6,775 nt of DNA from Clostridiales bacterium (GCA_012799315.1 JAAZLM010000124.1:1-6775); one strand, 5' to 3'. Shown: positions 1 to 6,165, counted from the first letter of the stretch. A program made the numbers and translations. The notes: a model not told the origin generated them from the sequence alone.

Positions 1-60
1 CTATTCTCCGTGCCTAAAGATAAACGAACTGAGGACTATATTACTGGGAGGTTTGGATAA
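1..60 (+). CDS. pstB: PstB phosphate ABC transporter ATPase, C-terminal end (partial)
   Basis: Reading from base 1 in frame 1 gives 19 codons ending in TAA at 58-60. The encoded tail contains PKDKRTEDYITGRFG, which closely matches the conserved C-terminus of PstB, the ATP-binding subunit of the PstSCAB phosphate importer on the inner face of the membrane. Only this end is visible; the Walker motifs lie outside the window. The stop codon shares its last base with the phoU start (TAATG), and the phoU SD (GGGAGG, 46-51) lies inside these codons, as expected in a pst-phoU operon. The tail motif and the position directly before phoU agree, so the call is fairly secure despite the short length. Confidence 0.85.
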   Translation, partial: LFSVPKDKRTEDYITGRFG

Positions 61-713
61 TGAGGAACCATTTTGATGAGCAACTTGAACAATTGAATAA
101 AGAATTGCTAGAAATGGGCGCACTTATCGAACACGCTATTGAAAGTGCTTCACAAGCGCTTGTAAATCAGGATGACGATGCCGCCAATAAGGCTATTGAA
201 TTTGATAAAGAAGTTGATCACAAGGAAAAGCAGATAGAATCACTATGCCTGAAATTATTATTGCAGCAACAACCTGTTGCACAGGACTTGCGACAGATAT
301 CTGCCGCACTCAAGATCATTACCGATATGGAACGAATAGGCGATCAAGCTGCGGATATATCGGGGATCGTCATATATTTAACTGACACTCCTTATATTAA
401 GAAACTAGAACACCTCCCTCAAATGGCGAAAACGACTATTAAAATGGTGAAGGGCAGTATAGATGCTTATGTTAATAAAGATCTCGCTCTTGCTAAAGAA
501 GTCATAGGCATGGACGATATTGTAGATAACTTATTTGTAATTATAAGAAATGAACTCATCGAACACATACACGAAAAGGCTAATAACGGTGAGCAGGCAT
601 TAGACCTGCTCATGGTGGCAAAGTATTTTGAGCGAATTGGCGACCATGCGCAAAACATTGCCGAATGGGTGGAATTTGCAATAACGGGTAAGCACAAGGG
701 GAAAATGATATGA
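60..713 (+). CDS. phoU: PhoU phosphate-signalling regulator
   Basis: This encodes a 217-residue, all-helical cytoplasmic protein of normal length for PhoU. PhoU is known to connect the PstSCAB importer with the PhoR-type kinase, restraining phosphate-starvation signalling and uptake when phosphate is plentiful. The family's internal duplication is visible: the metal-binding signature ERIGD occurs at residues 91-95 (ERIGDQAADI) and again at 191-195 (ERIGDHAQNI), one per three-helix bundle. Acidic and Gln-rich helices such as QPVAQDLRQI (71-80) are also typical. The ATG start overlaps the pstB stop by one base and has GGGAGG eight bases upstream. The stop overlaps the next start in ATGA. The gene sits between the transporter ATPase and the two-component pair, the standard context for phosphate control. 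No defect is seen. Confidence 0.96.
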   Translation: MRNHFDEQLEQLNKELLEMGALIEHAIESASQALVNQDDDAANKAIEFDKEVDHKEKQIESLCLKLLLQQQPVAQDLRQISAALKIITDMERIGDQAADISGIVIYLTDTPYIKKLEHLPQMAKTTIKMVKGSIDAYVNKDLALAKEVIGMDDIVDNLFVIIRNELIEHIHEKANNGEQALDLLMVAKYFERIGDHAQNIAEWVEFAITGKHKGKMI

Positions 714-1387
714 TTTATTACGTTGAAGATGATAACAATATACGGGATCTCGTTGTATATACGCTGGATCAATCGGGATTTGAAGCGAAGGGATTAAGGA
801 ATGCTGACGAATTTTATAATGCTTGTAGTGAGCAGATGCCCGAACTTATACTTCTAGATATTATGTTGCCGGGAGATGATGGCTTAGCAATATTAAAGTC
901 ACTCAAGGCAAGTAAAAAAACTGCTGAGATCCCCGTTATTATGGTTACGGCGAAAAGCACAGAATTCGATAAAATCATTGGTCTTGATTCGGGTGCGGAC
1001 GATTATATCGTAAAGCCATTCGGTGTGATGGAACTTGTCGCTAGGGTGAGGGCATTAATGCGGCGAACTAACCGAAATTCCTCATCTGAAATTATTGAGG
1101 AGGGGGGGCTTGTCGTAGATCGACAGAAACGCAAAGTTACTATATATGATAAGGAAATTACACTTACTTTAAAAGAATTTGAGCTGCTATATTTATTAAT
1201 GAAGAATCGTGGAATCGCATTAACTAGGGAGCGTATTTTAGAATCAGTATGGGATTATAGCTATGACGGCGGCACTAGAACAGTTGATGTTCATATTACT
1301 ATGCTGCGCCAAAAGCTCGGCGAATATGGTGATTTAATTGAAACCTTAAGAGGTGTAGGGTATCGTTTCGGGGGGATAACAAAGTGA
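710..1387 (+). CDS. phoB: PhoB/PhoP-type response regulator (OmpR family)
   Basis: This is a 225-residue DNA-binding response regulator. The receiver domain spans roughly residues 1-118: acidic pocket E6-D7-D8, phospho-acceptor Asp50 in LILLDIMLPGDDG, switch Thr80 in VIMVTAK, and Lys102 in IVKPF. A winged-helix domain of the OmpR/PhoB class follows from about 130 to 222, ending in the typical TLRGVGYRF. By family, the neighbouring kinase phosphorylates it and it then binds promoters of phosphate-starvation genes. The ATG overlaps the phoU stop (ATGA), with an AAGGGGA SD about seven bases upstream. The gene overlaps the kinase start by four bases. The class is certain; the Pho assignment (PhoB in proteobacterial, PhoP in Bacillus naming) rests on the pst-phoU context. 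Pho-box targets lie outside the window. Confidence 0.9.
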   Translation: MIYYVEDDNNIRDLVVYTLDQSGFEAKGLRNADEFYNACSEQMPELILLDIMLPGDDGLAILKSLKASKKTAEIPVIMVTAKSTEFDKIIGLDSGADDYIVKPFGVMELVARVRALMRRTNRNSSSEIIEEGGLVVDRQKRKVTIYDKEITLTLKEFELLYLLMKNRGIALTRERILESVWDYSYDGGTRTVDVHITMLRQKLGEYGDLIETLRGVGYRFGGITK

Positions 1388-3066
1388 CAAAACGCATATT
1401 TAGAAGTATCTTTTTAACCTCTTTAGCTGCTCTCGTACTTGCGTCTACTTTTATTATCTTTATACTTTATAGAGTATATAAAACTGAGGCTATAAATAAG
1501 CTAGAAATTGAGGGTGCTTATATTTCTCATTTAATTAATCAAATGGATGCAAGTCCGCAGGCTCTAGAAAAAATTTACTATGGTGATAGAATCACTCTAA
1601 TTGATGAGGGCGGTATCGTCATATACGATAATATGACCGATACCTCAACAATGGATAACCATGCCGATAGACCGGAAATATCACAAGCACTTAGGGAGGG
1701 CACGGGTAAAAGCTATCGCCATTCGGATACATTATCCCAGATGACGGTATACTATGCCTACAAATTAAATGACGGTAATATCCTGCGAATTTCAAAAACG
1801 CAGAGTAATATGATCGGCCTATTGGGGGATATATTACCTATACTAATTATAATTATATTGAATATTGCCGTGCTCTCCTTTGTTGTTTCACGTTATATGG
1901 CTAGGCAGATCACTTCGCCAATAAATGCGCTCGATCTCGATTCACCGTTCATCAATGAAATTTATGACGAATTAAGTCCCCTGCTCACACGAATTGAGAA
2001 GCAGAATAAGAATATCAAGAATCAGATGTATGAAATAACTGAAAAACAACGCAACTTTAATGTAGTAACTGAAAATATGCGTGAAGGATTAATACTAATA
2101 TCCGCTAAGGGCAATATACTATCTATTAACGAAAGCGCAAGTAGGATATTCCGCACAAATATTGATAAATGTGTTGGCAGCCATATTCTTACTGTAAATC
2201 GTTCTCTATCAATGCATAAGGTTTTTGAGGGGGCGATCAGTGGTGCTGATACGGAGGATCTTTTAACGATCAACAATAAGTTTTATAAGCTATTAGGTAG
2301 TCCCGTGACATCGAAAGATCAGTCGCTCGGCGCTGTGATCCTTTTGCTAGATGTCACCGATAAGCATAGAGCCGAACGTAGCCGAAGGCAATTTACTGCA
2401 AATGTATCGCACGAATTAAAGACACCGCTCACGTCAATATTAGGATTTGCCGAAATTATGAAAGACGGGCTTTCAAGACCTGAAGATATGCAAGGATTTG
2501 CCGGGCGAATCCATTATGAGGCAAGTAGACTTCTAACACTTATTGACGATACAATTGAGTTGTCGCAACTCGATGAGAAAACGAAGATTTCAAATCAAGA
2601 AAGCATTGATCTTTATGATTTAGCTCATGATATTATAAATAGACTCGCACCAATAGCATTGAAAAAAGAAGTCAATCTCTCAATCCGTGGGGATCATGTT
2701 CTAGTTCCCGGCCATAGAAAGATACTTGAGGGAATGATATATAATTTATGCGATAATGCAATTAAATATAATATTACCGGCGGCGATGCCATTATTGAAA
2801 TCGGGCACCGTGACGATAGACCTTTCATAACTGTGAGTGATACGGGCATCGGCATACCGAAGAAGCACCAATCCCATATATTTGAGCGGTTCTATCGGGC
2901 GGATAAAAGTAGAGGTGGAGAAATTGACGGGACAGGACTCGGGCTCTCTATCGTTAAACACGGTGCAATGCTGCACAATATAACAATTAATATGGAAAGT
3001 GGGGAAAGTGCTGGAACAACATTTACACTCATCTTCCCCCCTGTTAATAAAGCTTTAGACGACTAA
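1384..3066 (+). CDS. phoR: PhoR-type membrane sensor histidine kinase with PAS domain
   Basis: This 560-residue inner-membrane sensor kinase is the likely partner of the preceding regulator. Domains in order are TM1 (about 8-30), an extracellular domain of about 117 residues (31-147), TM2 (about 148-169), and a short HAMP-like connector (170-213) containing ITSPI and YDELSPLLTRIEKQN. A PAS domain (about 222-328) and the HisKA domain follow, with His343 in VSHELKTP as the phosphorylation site. The HATPase domain has an N box (N454 LCDN), G1 (D486 TGIG), F box (F500 ERFYR) and G2 (GTGLG 516-520). All catalytic motifs are intact. The start is GTG, overlapping the regulator stop in GTGA, with GGGGGAT just upstream; no later Met would keep TM1. 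The phosphate role is inferred from operon position. The extracellular domain could instead sense a cell-envelope cue, as in the related WalK and PhoR kinases. Confidence 0.9.
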   Translation: MTKRIFRSIFLTSLAALVLASTFIIFILYRVYKTEAINKLEIEGAYISHLINQMDASPQALEKIYYGDRITLIDEGGIVIYDNMTDTSTMDNHADRPEISQALREGTGKSYRHSDTLSQMTVYYAYKLNDGNILRISKTQSNMIGLLGDILPILIIIILNIAVLSFVVSRYMARQITSPINALDLDSPFINEIYDELSPLLTRIEKQNKNIKNQMYEITEKQRNFNVVTENMREGLILISAKGNILSINESASRIFRTNIDKCVGSHILTVNRSLSMHKVFEGAISGADTEDLLTINNKFYKLLGSPVTSKDQSLGAVILLLDVTDKHRAERSRRQFTANVSHELKTPLTSILGFAEIMKDGLSRPEDMQGFAGRIHYEASRLLTLIDDTIELSQLDEKTKISNQESIDLYDLAHDIINRLAPIALKKEVNLSIRGDHVLVPGHRKILEGMIYNLCDNAIKYNITGGDAIIEIGHRDDRPFITVSDTGIGIPKKHQSHIFERFYRADKSRGGEIDGTGLGLSIVKHGAMLHNITINMESGESAGTTFTLIFPPVNKALDD

Positions 3067-3069
3067 AAA

Positions 3070-3104
3070 ACAATCCACCTCCCTGTTTGCAAAGGTGGTA
3101 TTGT
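3070..3104 (-). terminator. Hairpin with T-tract on the minus strand (second terminator for mnmA)
   Basis: ACAATCCACCT (3070-3080) pairs with AGGTGG-T-ATTGT (3093-3104), an 11-bp stem with one bulged T and a 12-base loop. Read on the minus strand, the stem is followed directly by a run of six T (3070 to 3065), the classic intrinsic-terminator layout for transcription coming from mnmA. Read on the plus strand there is no T-tract after the stem, so it should terminate poorly there, though it could protect the 3' end of the phoR message. The T-run borders the phoR stop codon. Confidence 0.65.
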
Positions 3105-3142
3105 GCCATCTTGATATGCTGCTATAAGTTACGCAAACTGCT

Positions 3143-3177
3143 AAAAAACTGCCCATCAATAAAATGGGCAGTTTTTT
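3143..3177. terminator. Bidirectional intrinsic terminator between phoR and mnmA
   Basis: AAAAAACTGCCCAT (3143-3156) pairs perfectly with ATGGGCAGTTTTTT (3164-3177) around the 7-base loop CAATAAA. The GC-rich core is flanked by A6 and T6, so it reads as a stem plus T-tract in both directions. It can end the pst-pho operon on the plus strand and mnmA on the minus strand. Its right edge overlaps the mnmA stop codon (TAA, complement of 3176-3178) by two bases. Confidence 0.92.
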
Positions 3178-4258
3178 ATTCTACTGTGCTTTTAATTGTT
3201 CCGCCACCTACGACAACATCGCCATCATAGAAAACTACCGCTTGGCCCGAAGTAATCGCCTTCTGCGGTGTATTGAGTGTGACGATAACATCGCCACCAT
3301 CGATAGGTGAAATCGTACACGGTACTTCCTTAGCCGAATACCGCGTCTTAGCTAATGCGGATATTGGCGAATCAATTTGCGCAATTGAAATCAAATTCAA
3401 ATCAGTTGCAATAAAAGAAGTCGCAAAAGTGTCATCTAAATCCCCTAGTGTTACAGTGTTGCGCTCTAAATCTTTCGACACTACATATAGCCGCCTATCG
3501 CTACTAATCCCGAGTCCACGGCGCTGCCCAATTGTATAGTGGATAATCCCCTTATGCGTCCCGATTCTGTTTCCATCTTTATCAAGGAATGCGCCCTCCT
3601 CGATATTCGCATCGGTATTTTCACGGATGAATCTAGCATAATCGTCATCCTCTACAAAGCAGATTTCCTGACTGTCGGGCTTATTGGCAACTCTAAAAGT
3701 CTTCTTCTGCGCCATTTCACGCACACTTTTCTTATCGAGTGAACCTAACGGGAATAGGGTTCTACTCAGTTGCTCCTGTGTAAGATTATATAACACATAT
3801 GTTTGGTCTTTAGATGTGTCGACCGACTTTTTAAGAAGATATCTTCCCCTATCTTCATCATAATCCACCTGAGCATAATGCCCCGTTGCGATATAATCCG
3901 CTCCGAACGATTTAGCTCGTTTTAGCAACTCGTCGAATTTAATGTACTTGTTGCAGGCAATGCATGGATTAGGTGTTTCGCCATCTAGGTACGATGAGAT
4001 GAAATAATCTATCACCTTATCATTGAATTCCTTTTTGAAATTGAGCACATAGAATGGTATCCCTAGCCCCGCCGCAACACTCCTAGCATCGTTGACATCG
4101 TCAATCGAACAGCAGGTGCGACCATCATTTTTCTCATCGTCATAATCCCATAATTTCAGGGTAATGCCGATAACATCATATCCCTGTTCTAATAAAATTG
4201 CTGCGGCGACGGAGCTATCAACTCCGCCGCTCATAGCCATTATAACTTTCTTTTTCAT
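3176..4258 (-). CDS. mnmA: tRNA-uridine 2-sulfurtransferase MnmA (TrmU)
   Basis: MnmA adenylates and then thiolates U34 of the tRNAs for Lys, Glu and Gln, giving the 2-thio part of mnm5s2U-type wobble bases in the cytoplasm. From Met at 4258 it is 360 residues, normal for the family. Visible features are the PP-loop SGGVDSS (10-16), the active-site segment TPNPCIACNKYIKF (95-108) with Cys99 and Cys102, ATGHYA (124-129), KDQTYVLY (150-157), DSQEICFV with the second catalytic Cys200, and IGQRRGLG (243-250). The frame stays open to an ATG at 4306, but I prefer 4258: AGGGAT (4265-4270) lies about eight bases upstream, the protein then begins MKKKVIMAMSGGVD as homologues do, and the predicted promoter would put the 4306 codon almost at the transcript's 5' end. 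It lies downstream of cysK with its own promoter in the gap. Cys replaces the Asp found at position 99 in E. coli. Confidence 0.95.
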   Translation of the reverse strand: MKKKVIMAMSGGVDSSVAAAILLEQGYDVIGITLKLWDYDDEKNDGRTCCSIDDVNDARSVAAGLGIPFYVLNFKKEFNDKVIDYFISSYLDGETPNPCIACNKYIKFDELLKRAKSFGADYIATGHYAQVDYDEDRGRYLLKKSVDTSKDQTYVLYNLTQEQLSRTLFPLGSLDKKSVREMAQKKTFRVANKPDSQEICFVEDDDYARFIRENTDANIEEGAFLDKDGNRIGTHKGIIHYTIGQRRGLGISSDRRLYVVSKDLERNTVTLGDLDDTFATSFIATDLNLISIAQIDSPISALAKTRYSAKEVPCTISPIDGGDVIVTLNTPQKAITSGQAVVFYDGDVVVGGGTIKSTVE

Positions 4259-4264
4259 TTGCAC

Positions 4265-4270
4265 ATCCCT
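4265..4270 (-). promoter_or_regulatory. Ribosome binding site deciding the mnmA start
   Basis: On the minus strand AGGGAT stands about eight bases before the ATG at 4258. The upstream in-frame ATG at 4306 is preceded by AT-rich sequence without an SD. This supports the 360-residue protein over the 376-residue one. Confidence 0.75.
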
Positions 4271-4278
4271 ATTTCCAT

Positions 4279-4293
4279 GCGCATAAAATGCGC
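4279..4293 (-). repeat. Small inverted repeat in the mnmA leader
   Basis: GCGCAT-AAA-ATGCGC on the plus strand is a perfect 6-bp inverted repeat with a 3-base loop. It lies between the predicted mnmA transcription start (about 4314) and the SD (4265-4270), so the message could fold a short hairpin just ahead of the ribosome binding site. No T-tract follows, so it is not a terminator. A role as an operator or a 5' stabiliser is possible but unproven. Confidence 0.45.
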
Positions 4294-4320
4294 TTATTCT
4301 TTTCATTAAATGCTATCATA

Positions 4321-4349
4321 AGTATCTAATATTTATGCGCAAATGTCAA
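4321..4349 (-). promoter_or_regulatory. Predicted sigma-A promoter of mnmA
   Basis: On the minus strand a perfect -35 TTGACA (4344-4349) is followed, after 17 bases (4327-4343), by -10 GATACT (4321-4326), which matches TATAAT at four of six positions. The start of transcription would be near 4314, giving a leader of about 55 bases before the ATG at 4258. The promoter lies wholly within the cysK-mnmA gap. No terminator is visible between cysK and this promoter, so mnmA could be served both by readthrough and by its own promoter. Confidence 0.75.
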
Positions 4350-4364
4350 GTGCAAACCATCAAA

Positions 4365-5300
4365 TTAATCCTGCGCAAATAGAGCGGTGGAAAGATATCT
4401 TTCACCCGTATCAGGTAGTAAAACTACAATTGTTTTACCTTTATTCTCTGGGCGCTTGCCCACTTGAATTGCCGCATATAGTGCAGCACCCGATGAGATC
4501 CCAACTAGGACTCCTTCAGTTTTTGCAATCTCCCGTGCGGTGGTGAATGCATCTTCATTCTCTACTTGGAATACTTCATCAACTGCCGCCGCATTATATA
4601 TATCGGGTACAAATCCTGCACCAATTCCCTGTATTTTGTGAAGTCCCGGCTTGCCACCCGATAGAACTGGCGAATCCGTTGGCTCAACTGCTATAATCTG
4701 CACATCTTTTTTCTTTTCCTTTAATACTTCACCAACTCCCGTAATCGTGCCACCGGATCCAACTCCGCCGATGAAAATATCAACTCCGCCATCCGTATCC
4801 CGCCAAATCTCCTCCGCTGTTGTGATTCTGTGAACCTTGGGATTGGCTGGATTCTTAAATTGTTGTAGTATTATCGAATTGTCCGTCTTTGCGGCGATAT
4901 CTTCCGCCATTTGGATTGCACCTTTCATCCCTTCGCTACCCGGTGTTAACACTAGCTCAGCGCCGAATGCCTTTAGCAAATTCCTTCTCTCTGCGCTCAT
5001 TGTTTCGGGCATTGTGAGGATTAGCCTATATCCTTTAGCTGCTGCAACAAATGCAAGCCCGACACCGGTATTACCGCTTGTTGGCTCAATAATGACTGAT
5101 TGCTCATTCAGGAGCCCCCTCTTTTCGGCGTCCTCAATCATTGCATATCCAATGCGATCTTTGACGCTGCTCGCTGGATTGAAGCTTTCAAGCTTTGCGA
5201 TTATGCGTGCGCCAACTTGATTATTCTCCCTCACCTTAGATAATTCCAGTAAAGGAGTATTCCCGATTAGTTCTATAATATTACCTGCTATTTTTGACAT
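4365..5300 (-). CDS. cysK: Cysteine synthase A (O-acetylserine sulfhydrylase)
   Basis: This 311-residue PLP enzyme of fold type II converts O-acetyl-L-serine and sulfide to L-cysteine and acetate in the cytoplasm. Visible motifs are [10 protein letters not shown] (11-20), PLP-binding Lys47 in NPASSVKDR, the substrate loop TSGNTG (74-79), [10 protein letters not shown] (97-106), [11 protein letters not shown] (147-157), the phosphate-cradling GVGSGGT (179-185), GISSGAA (267-273) with the Ser that contacts the pyridine nitrogen, and [10 protein letters not shown] (296-305). Length and motifs are those of CysK; cystathionine beta-synthase would carry extra domains, and CysM usually differs in the active-site loops. 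The ATG at 5300 has a strong SD, AAGGGAGG (5308-5315), seven bases upstream. No cysE or sulfate-assimilation genes adjoin it; mnmA follows 106 bases after its stop. cysK usually answers to sulfur supply, but I cannot assign a named regulator site here. Confidence 0.96.
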   Translation of the reverse strand: MSKIAGNIIELIGNTPLLELSKVRENNQVGARIIAKLESFNPASSVKDRIGYAMIEDAEKRGLLNEQSVIIEPTSGNTGVGLAFVAAAKGYRLILTMPETMSAERRNLLKAFGAELVLTPGSEGMKGAIQMAEDIAAKTDNSIILQQFKNPANPKVHRITTAEEIWRDTDGGVDIFIGGVGSGGTITGVGEVLKEKKKDVQIIAVEPTDSPVLSGGKPGLHKIQGIGAGFVPDIYNAAAVDEVFQVENEDAFTTAREIAKTEGVLVGISSGAALYAAIQVGKRPENKGKTIVVLLPDTGERYLSTALFAQD

Positions 5301-5347
5301 AATTTTTCCTCCCTTTCATATCATACTAAACCAATATGATTACTACT

Positions 5348-5375
5348 ATTATAACTCAAAAACCGTAAAAGTCAA
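5348..5375 (-). promoter_or_regulatory. Predicted sigma-A promoter of cysK with AT-rich upstream element
   Basis: On the minus strand -35 TTGACT (5370-5375, five of six) and a perfect -10 TATAAT (5348-5353) are separated by 16 bases. The start of transcription would be about 5341, leaving a leader of only about 40 bases, too short for a T-box or S-box riboswitch. Immediately upstream, 5378-5397 is almost pure A/T with phased A and T tracts, resembling an UP element that binds the RNA polymerase alpha subunit. Confidence 0.75.
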
Positions 5376-5398
5376 TAGCTTTTTATAAAAAACTTTTC

Positions 5399-5417
5399 AA
5401 TGATAGTATACTTCATT
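5399..5417. promoter_or_regulatory. Near-palindromic dyad upstream of the cysK promoter
   Basis: AATGA-T-AGTATACT-TCATT is an inverted repeat with a perfect 8-base palindrome in the centre and complementary 5-base flanks, broken by one extra T. It lies about 58-76 bases upstream of the predicted cysK transcription start, a plausible place for an activator or for a site shared with spoVT. No known operator consensus is claimed. Confidence 0.35.
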
Positions 5418-5606
5418 CTTCCCTACTTATAATAGATATACCTATAACGTTTTTTTTAGTCATGCGGGCGATATTTTTTAATTTTATTCTTTATAGTATA
5501 AAAGCTTTTTACAAGTAAATAATAACAATACAATGAAAGGCATATTCGACTAAAATTTCTACTACCCGACATGAAATATGACCATTCATGCAATATAGCA
5601 AAAAAT

Positions 5607-5622
5607 GGAGGTAAATCTACCT
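5607..5622 (+). promoter_or_regulatory. spoVT ribosome binding site with overlapping small hairpin
   Basis: GGAGG (5607-5611) followed by 11 bases places the start at ATG 5623. An earlier in-frame ATG at 5605 overlaps this SD and has no SD of its own. AGGTA (5609-5613) is complementary to TACCT (5618-5622), a 5-bp stem with a 4-base loop that would pair part of the SD and end at the base before the start codon. Confidence 0.7.
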
Positions 5623-6165
5623 ATGAAAGCAACAGGAATTGTAAGAAGAATTGACGATTTAGGTCGTGTTGTAATACCGAAGGAAATAAGAAGAACCATG
5701 CGAATACGGGAGGGTGATCCTCTCGAAATATATACCTCTGTCGATGGTGAGGTAATATTTAAGAAGTATTCCCCCGTGGGCGAAATCTCAACAACTGCGA
5801 CGCAATTTGTAGATATTCTATCAAAGATAGGCAATTGTCCAGCAGTAATATGTGACAGGGATCATGTAATTGCTGCGGCGGGCATACAAAAGAAAGAAGT
5901 CCTCGATAGGAGAGTATCGAATTCACTAGAGGATTTGATGGAGCAGCGAATGAGCCATGCATATACTGGCCCCGATGATAGTCAGCTCGCTCCGATAGAG
6001 GGTGTCGATAAATTCGCAATTGCTTGCACACCTATCATTGCTCAGGGCGATGTCAACGGCGCAGTTATTATGCTCGCCCCAGATATGGAATCCTATGCTA
6101 CACCGATCCAAATAGCATTGGTTCAAGCAGCGGCAATGTACTTTGCAAAACAGATGGAAGAATGA
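5623..6165 (+). CDS. spoVT: Stage V sporulation protein T (AbrB-family regulator)
   Basis: This 180-residue protein is close in length to Bacillus SpoVT (178). The N-terminal AbrB-type swapped-hairpin DNA-binding domain (about 1-50) begins MKATGIVRRIDDLGRVVIP and continues through KEIRRTMRIREGDPLEIY, the hallmark of SpoVT. A GAF-like domain fills about 55-178. In Bacillus SpoVT is made in the forespore under sigma-G and tunes other sigma-G genes and spore germination behaviour; the same role is inferred here. I use ATG 5623 rather than the upstream in-frame ATG at 5605, because the SD GGAGG overlaps that codon and homologues begin MKATGIVRRID. It is transcribed alone, divergent from cysK, with a long hairpin directly at its stop. 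The GAF domain separates it from AbrB and Abh, which lack one, so the identification is strong. Confidence 0.95.
   Translation: MKATGIVRRIDDLGRVVIPKEIRRTMRIREGDPLEIYTSVDGEVIFKKYSPVGEISTTATQFVDILSKIGNCPAVICDRDHVIAAAGIQKKEVLDRRVSNSLEDLMEQRMSHAYTGPDDSQLAPIEGVDKFAIACTPIIAQGDVNGAVIMLAPDMESYATPIQIALVQAAAMYFAKQMEE

Larger units (their letters stand above)
5301..5622. other. Divergent intergenic region between cysK and spoVT
   Basis: This 322-base AT-rich spacer holds no supportable gene. On the cysK side are its SD, promoter, AT-rich upstream element, and a dyad at 5399-5417. On the spoVT side I find no consensus sigma-A promoter. The best forespore-type candidate is GTATA (5496-5500), 17 bases, then AATAATA (5518-5524), which resembles the sigma-G pattern but lacks the usual C at the start of the -10. 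In such AT-rich DNA that match is weak. An octamer ATAGTATA occurs at 5403-5410 and 5493-5500. A run of eight T at 5451-5458 has no hairpin before it, so it is not a terminator. Confidence 0.5.

Noticed and set aside
467..772. Open frame of 101 codons on the minus strand
   Set aside because: It lies antisense to the end of phoU and the start of the response regulator, has no SD or recognisable domain, and those genes are clearly real.
3273..3742. Two open frames on the plus strand (88 and 67 codons)
   Set aside because: Both are antisense to mnmA, whose catalytic motifs and length are intact.
4259..4306. N-terminal extension of MnmA by 16 residues
   Set aside because: No SD, no family match, and it begins at the predicted 5' end of the mRNA.
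4343..4546. Open frame of 67 codons on the plus strand starting in the cysK-mnmA gap
   Set aside because: Most of it is antisense to the cysK 3' end, there is no SD, and its start falls inside the minus-strand mnmA promoter.
4837..5220. Open frame of 127 codons on the plus strand
   Set aside because: It is antisense to the conserved core of cysK; its hydrophobic composition is the usual complement of a coding strand. No SD or family match.
5301..5341. Riboswitch or T-box in the cysK leader
   Set aside because: The predicted leader is only about 40 bases and shows no conserved T-box or S-box elements.
5451..5458. Run of eight T as a possible terminator
   Set aside because: No stable hairpin precedes it, and no gene ends nearby on the plus strand.
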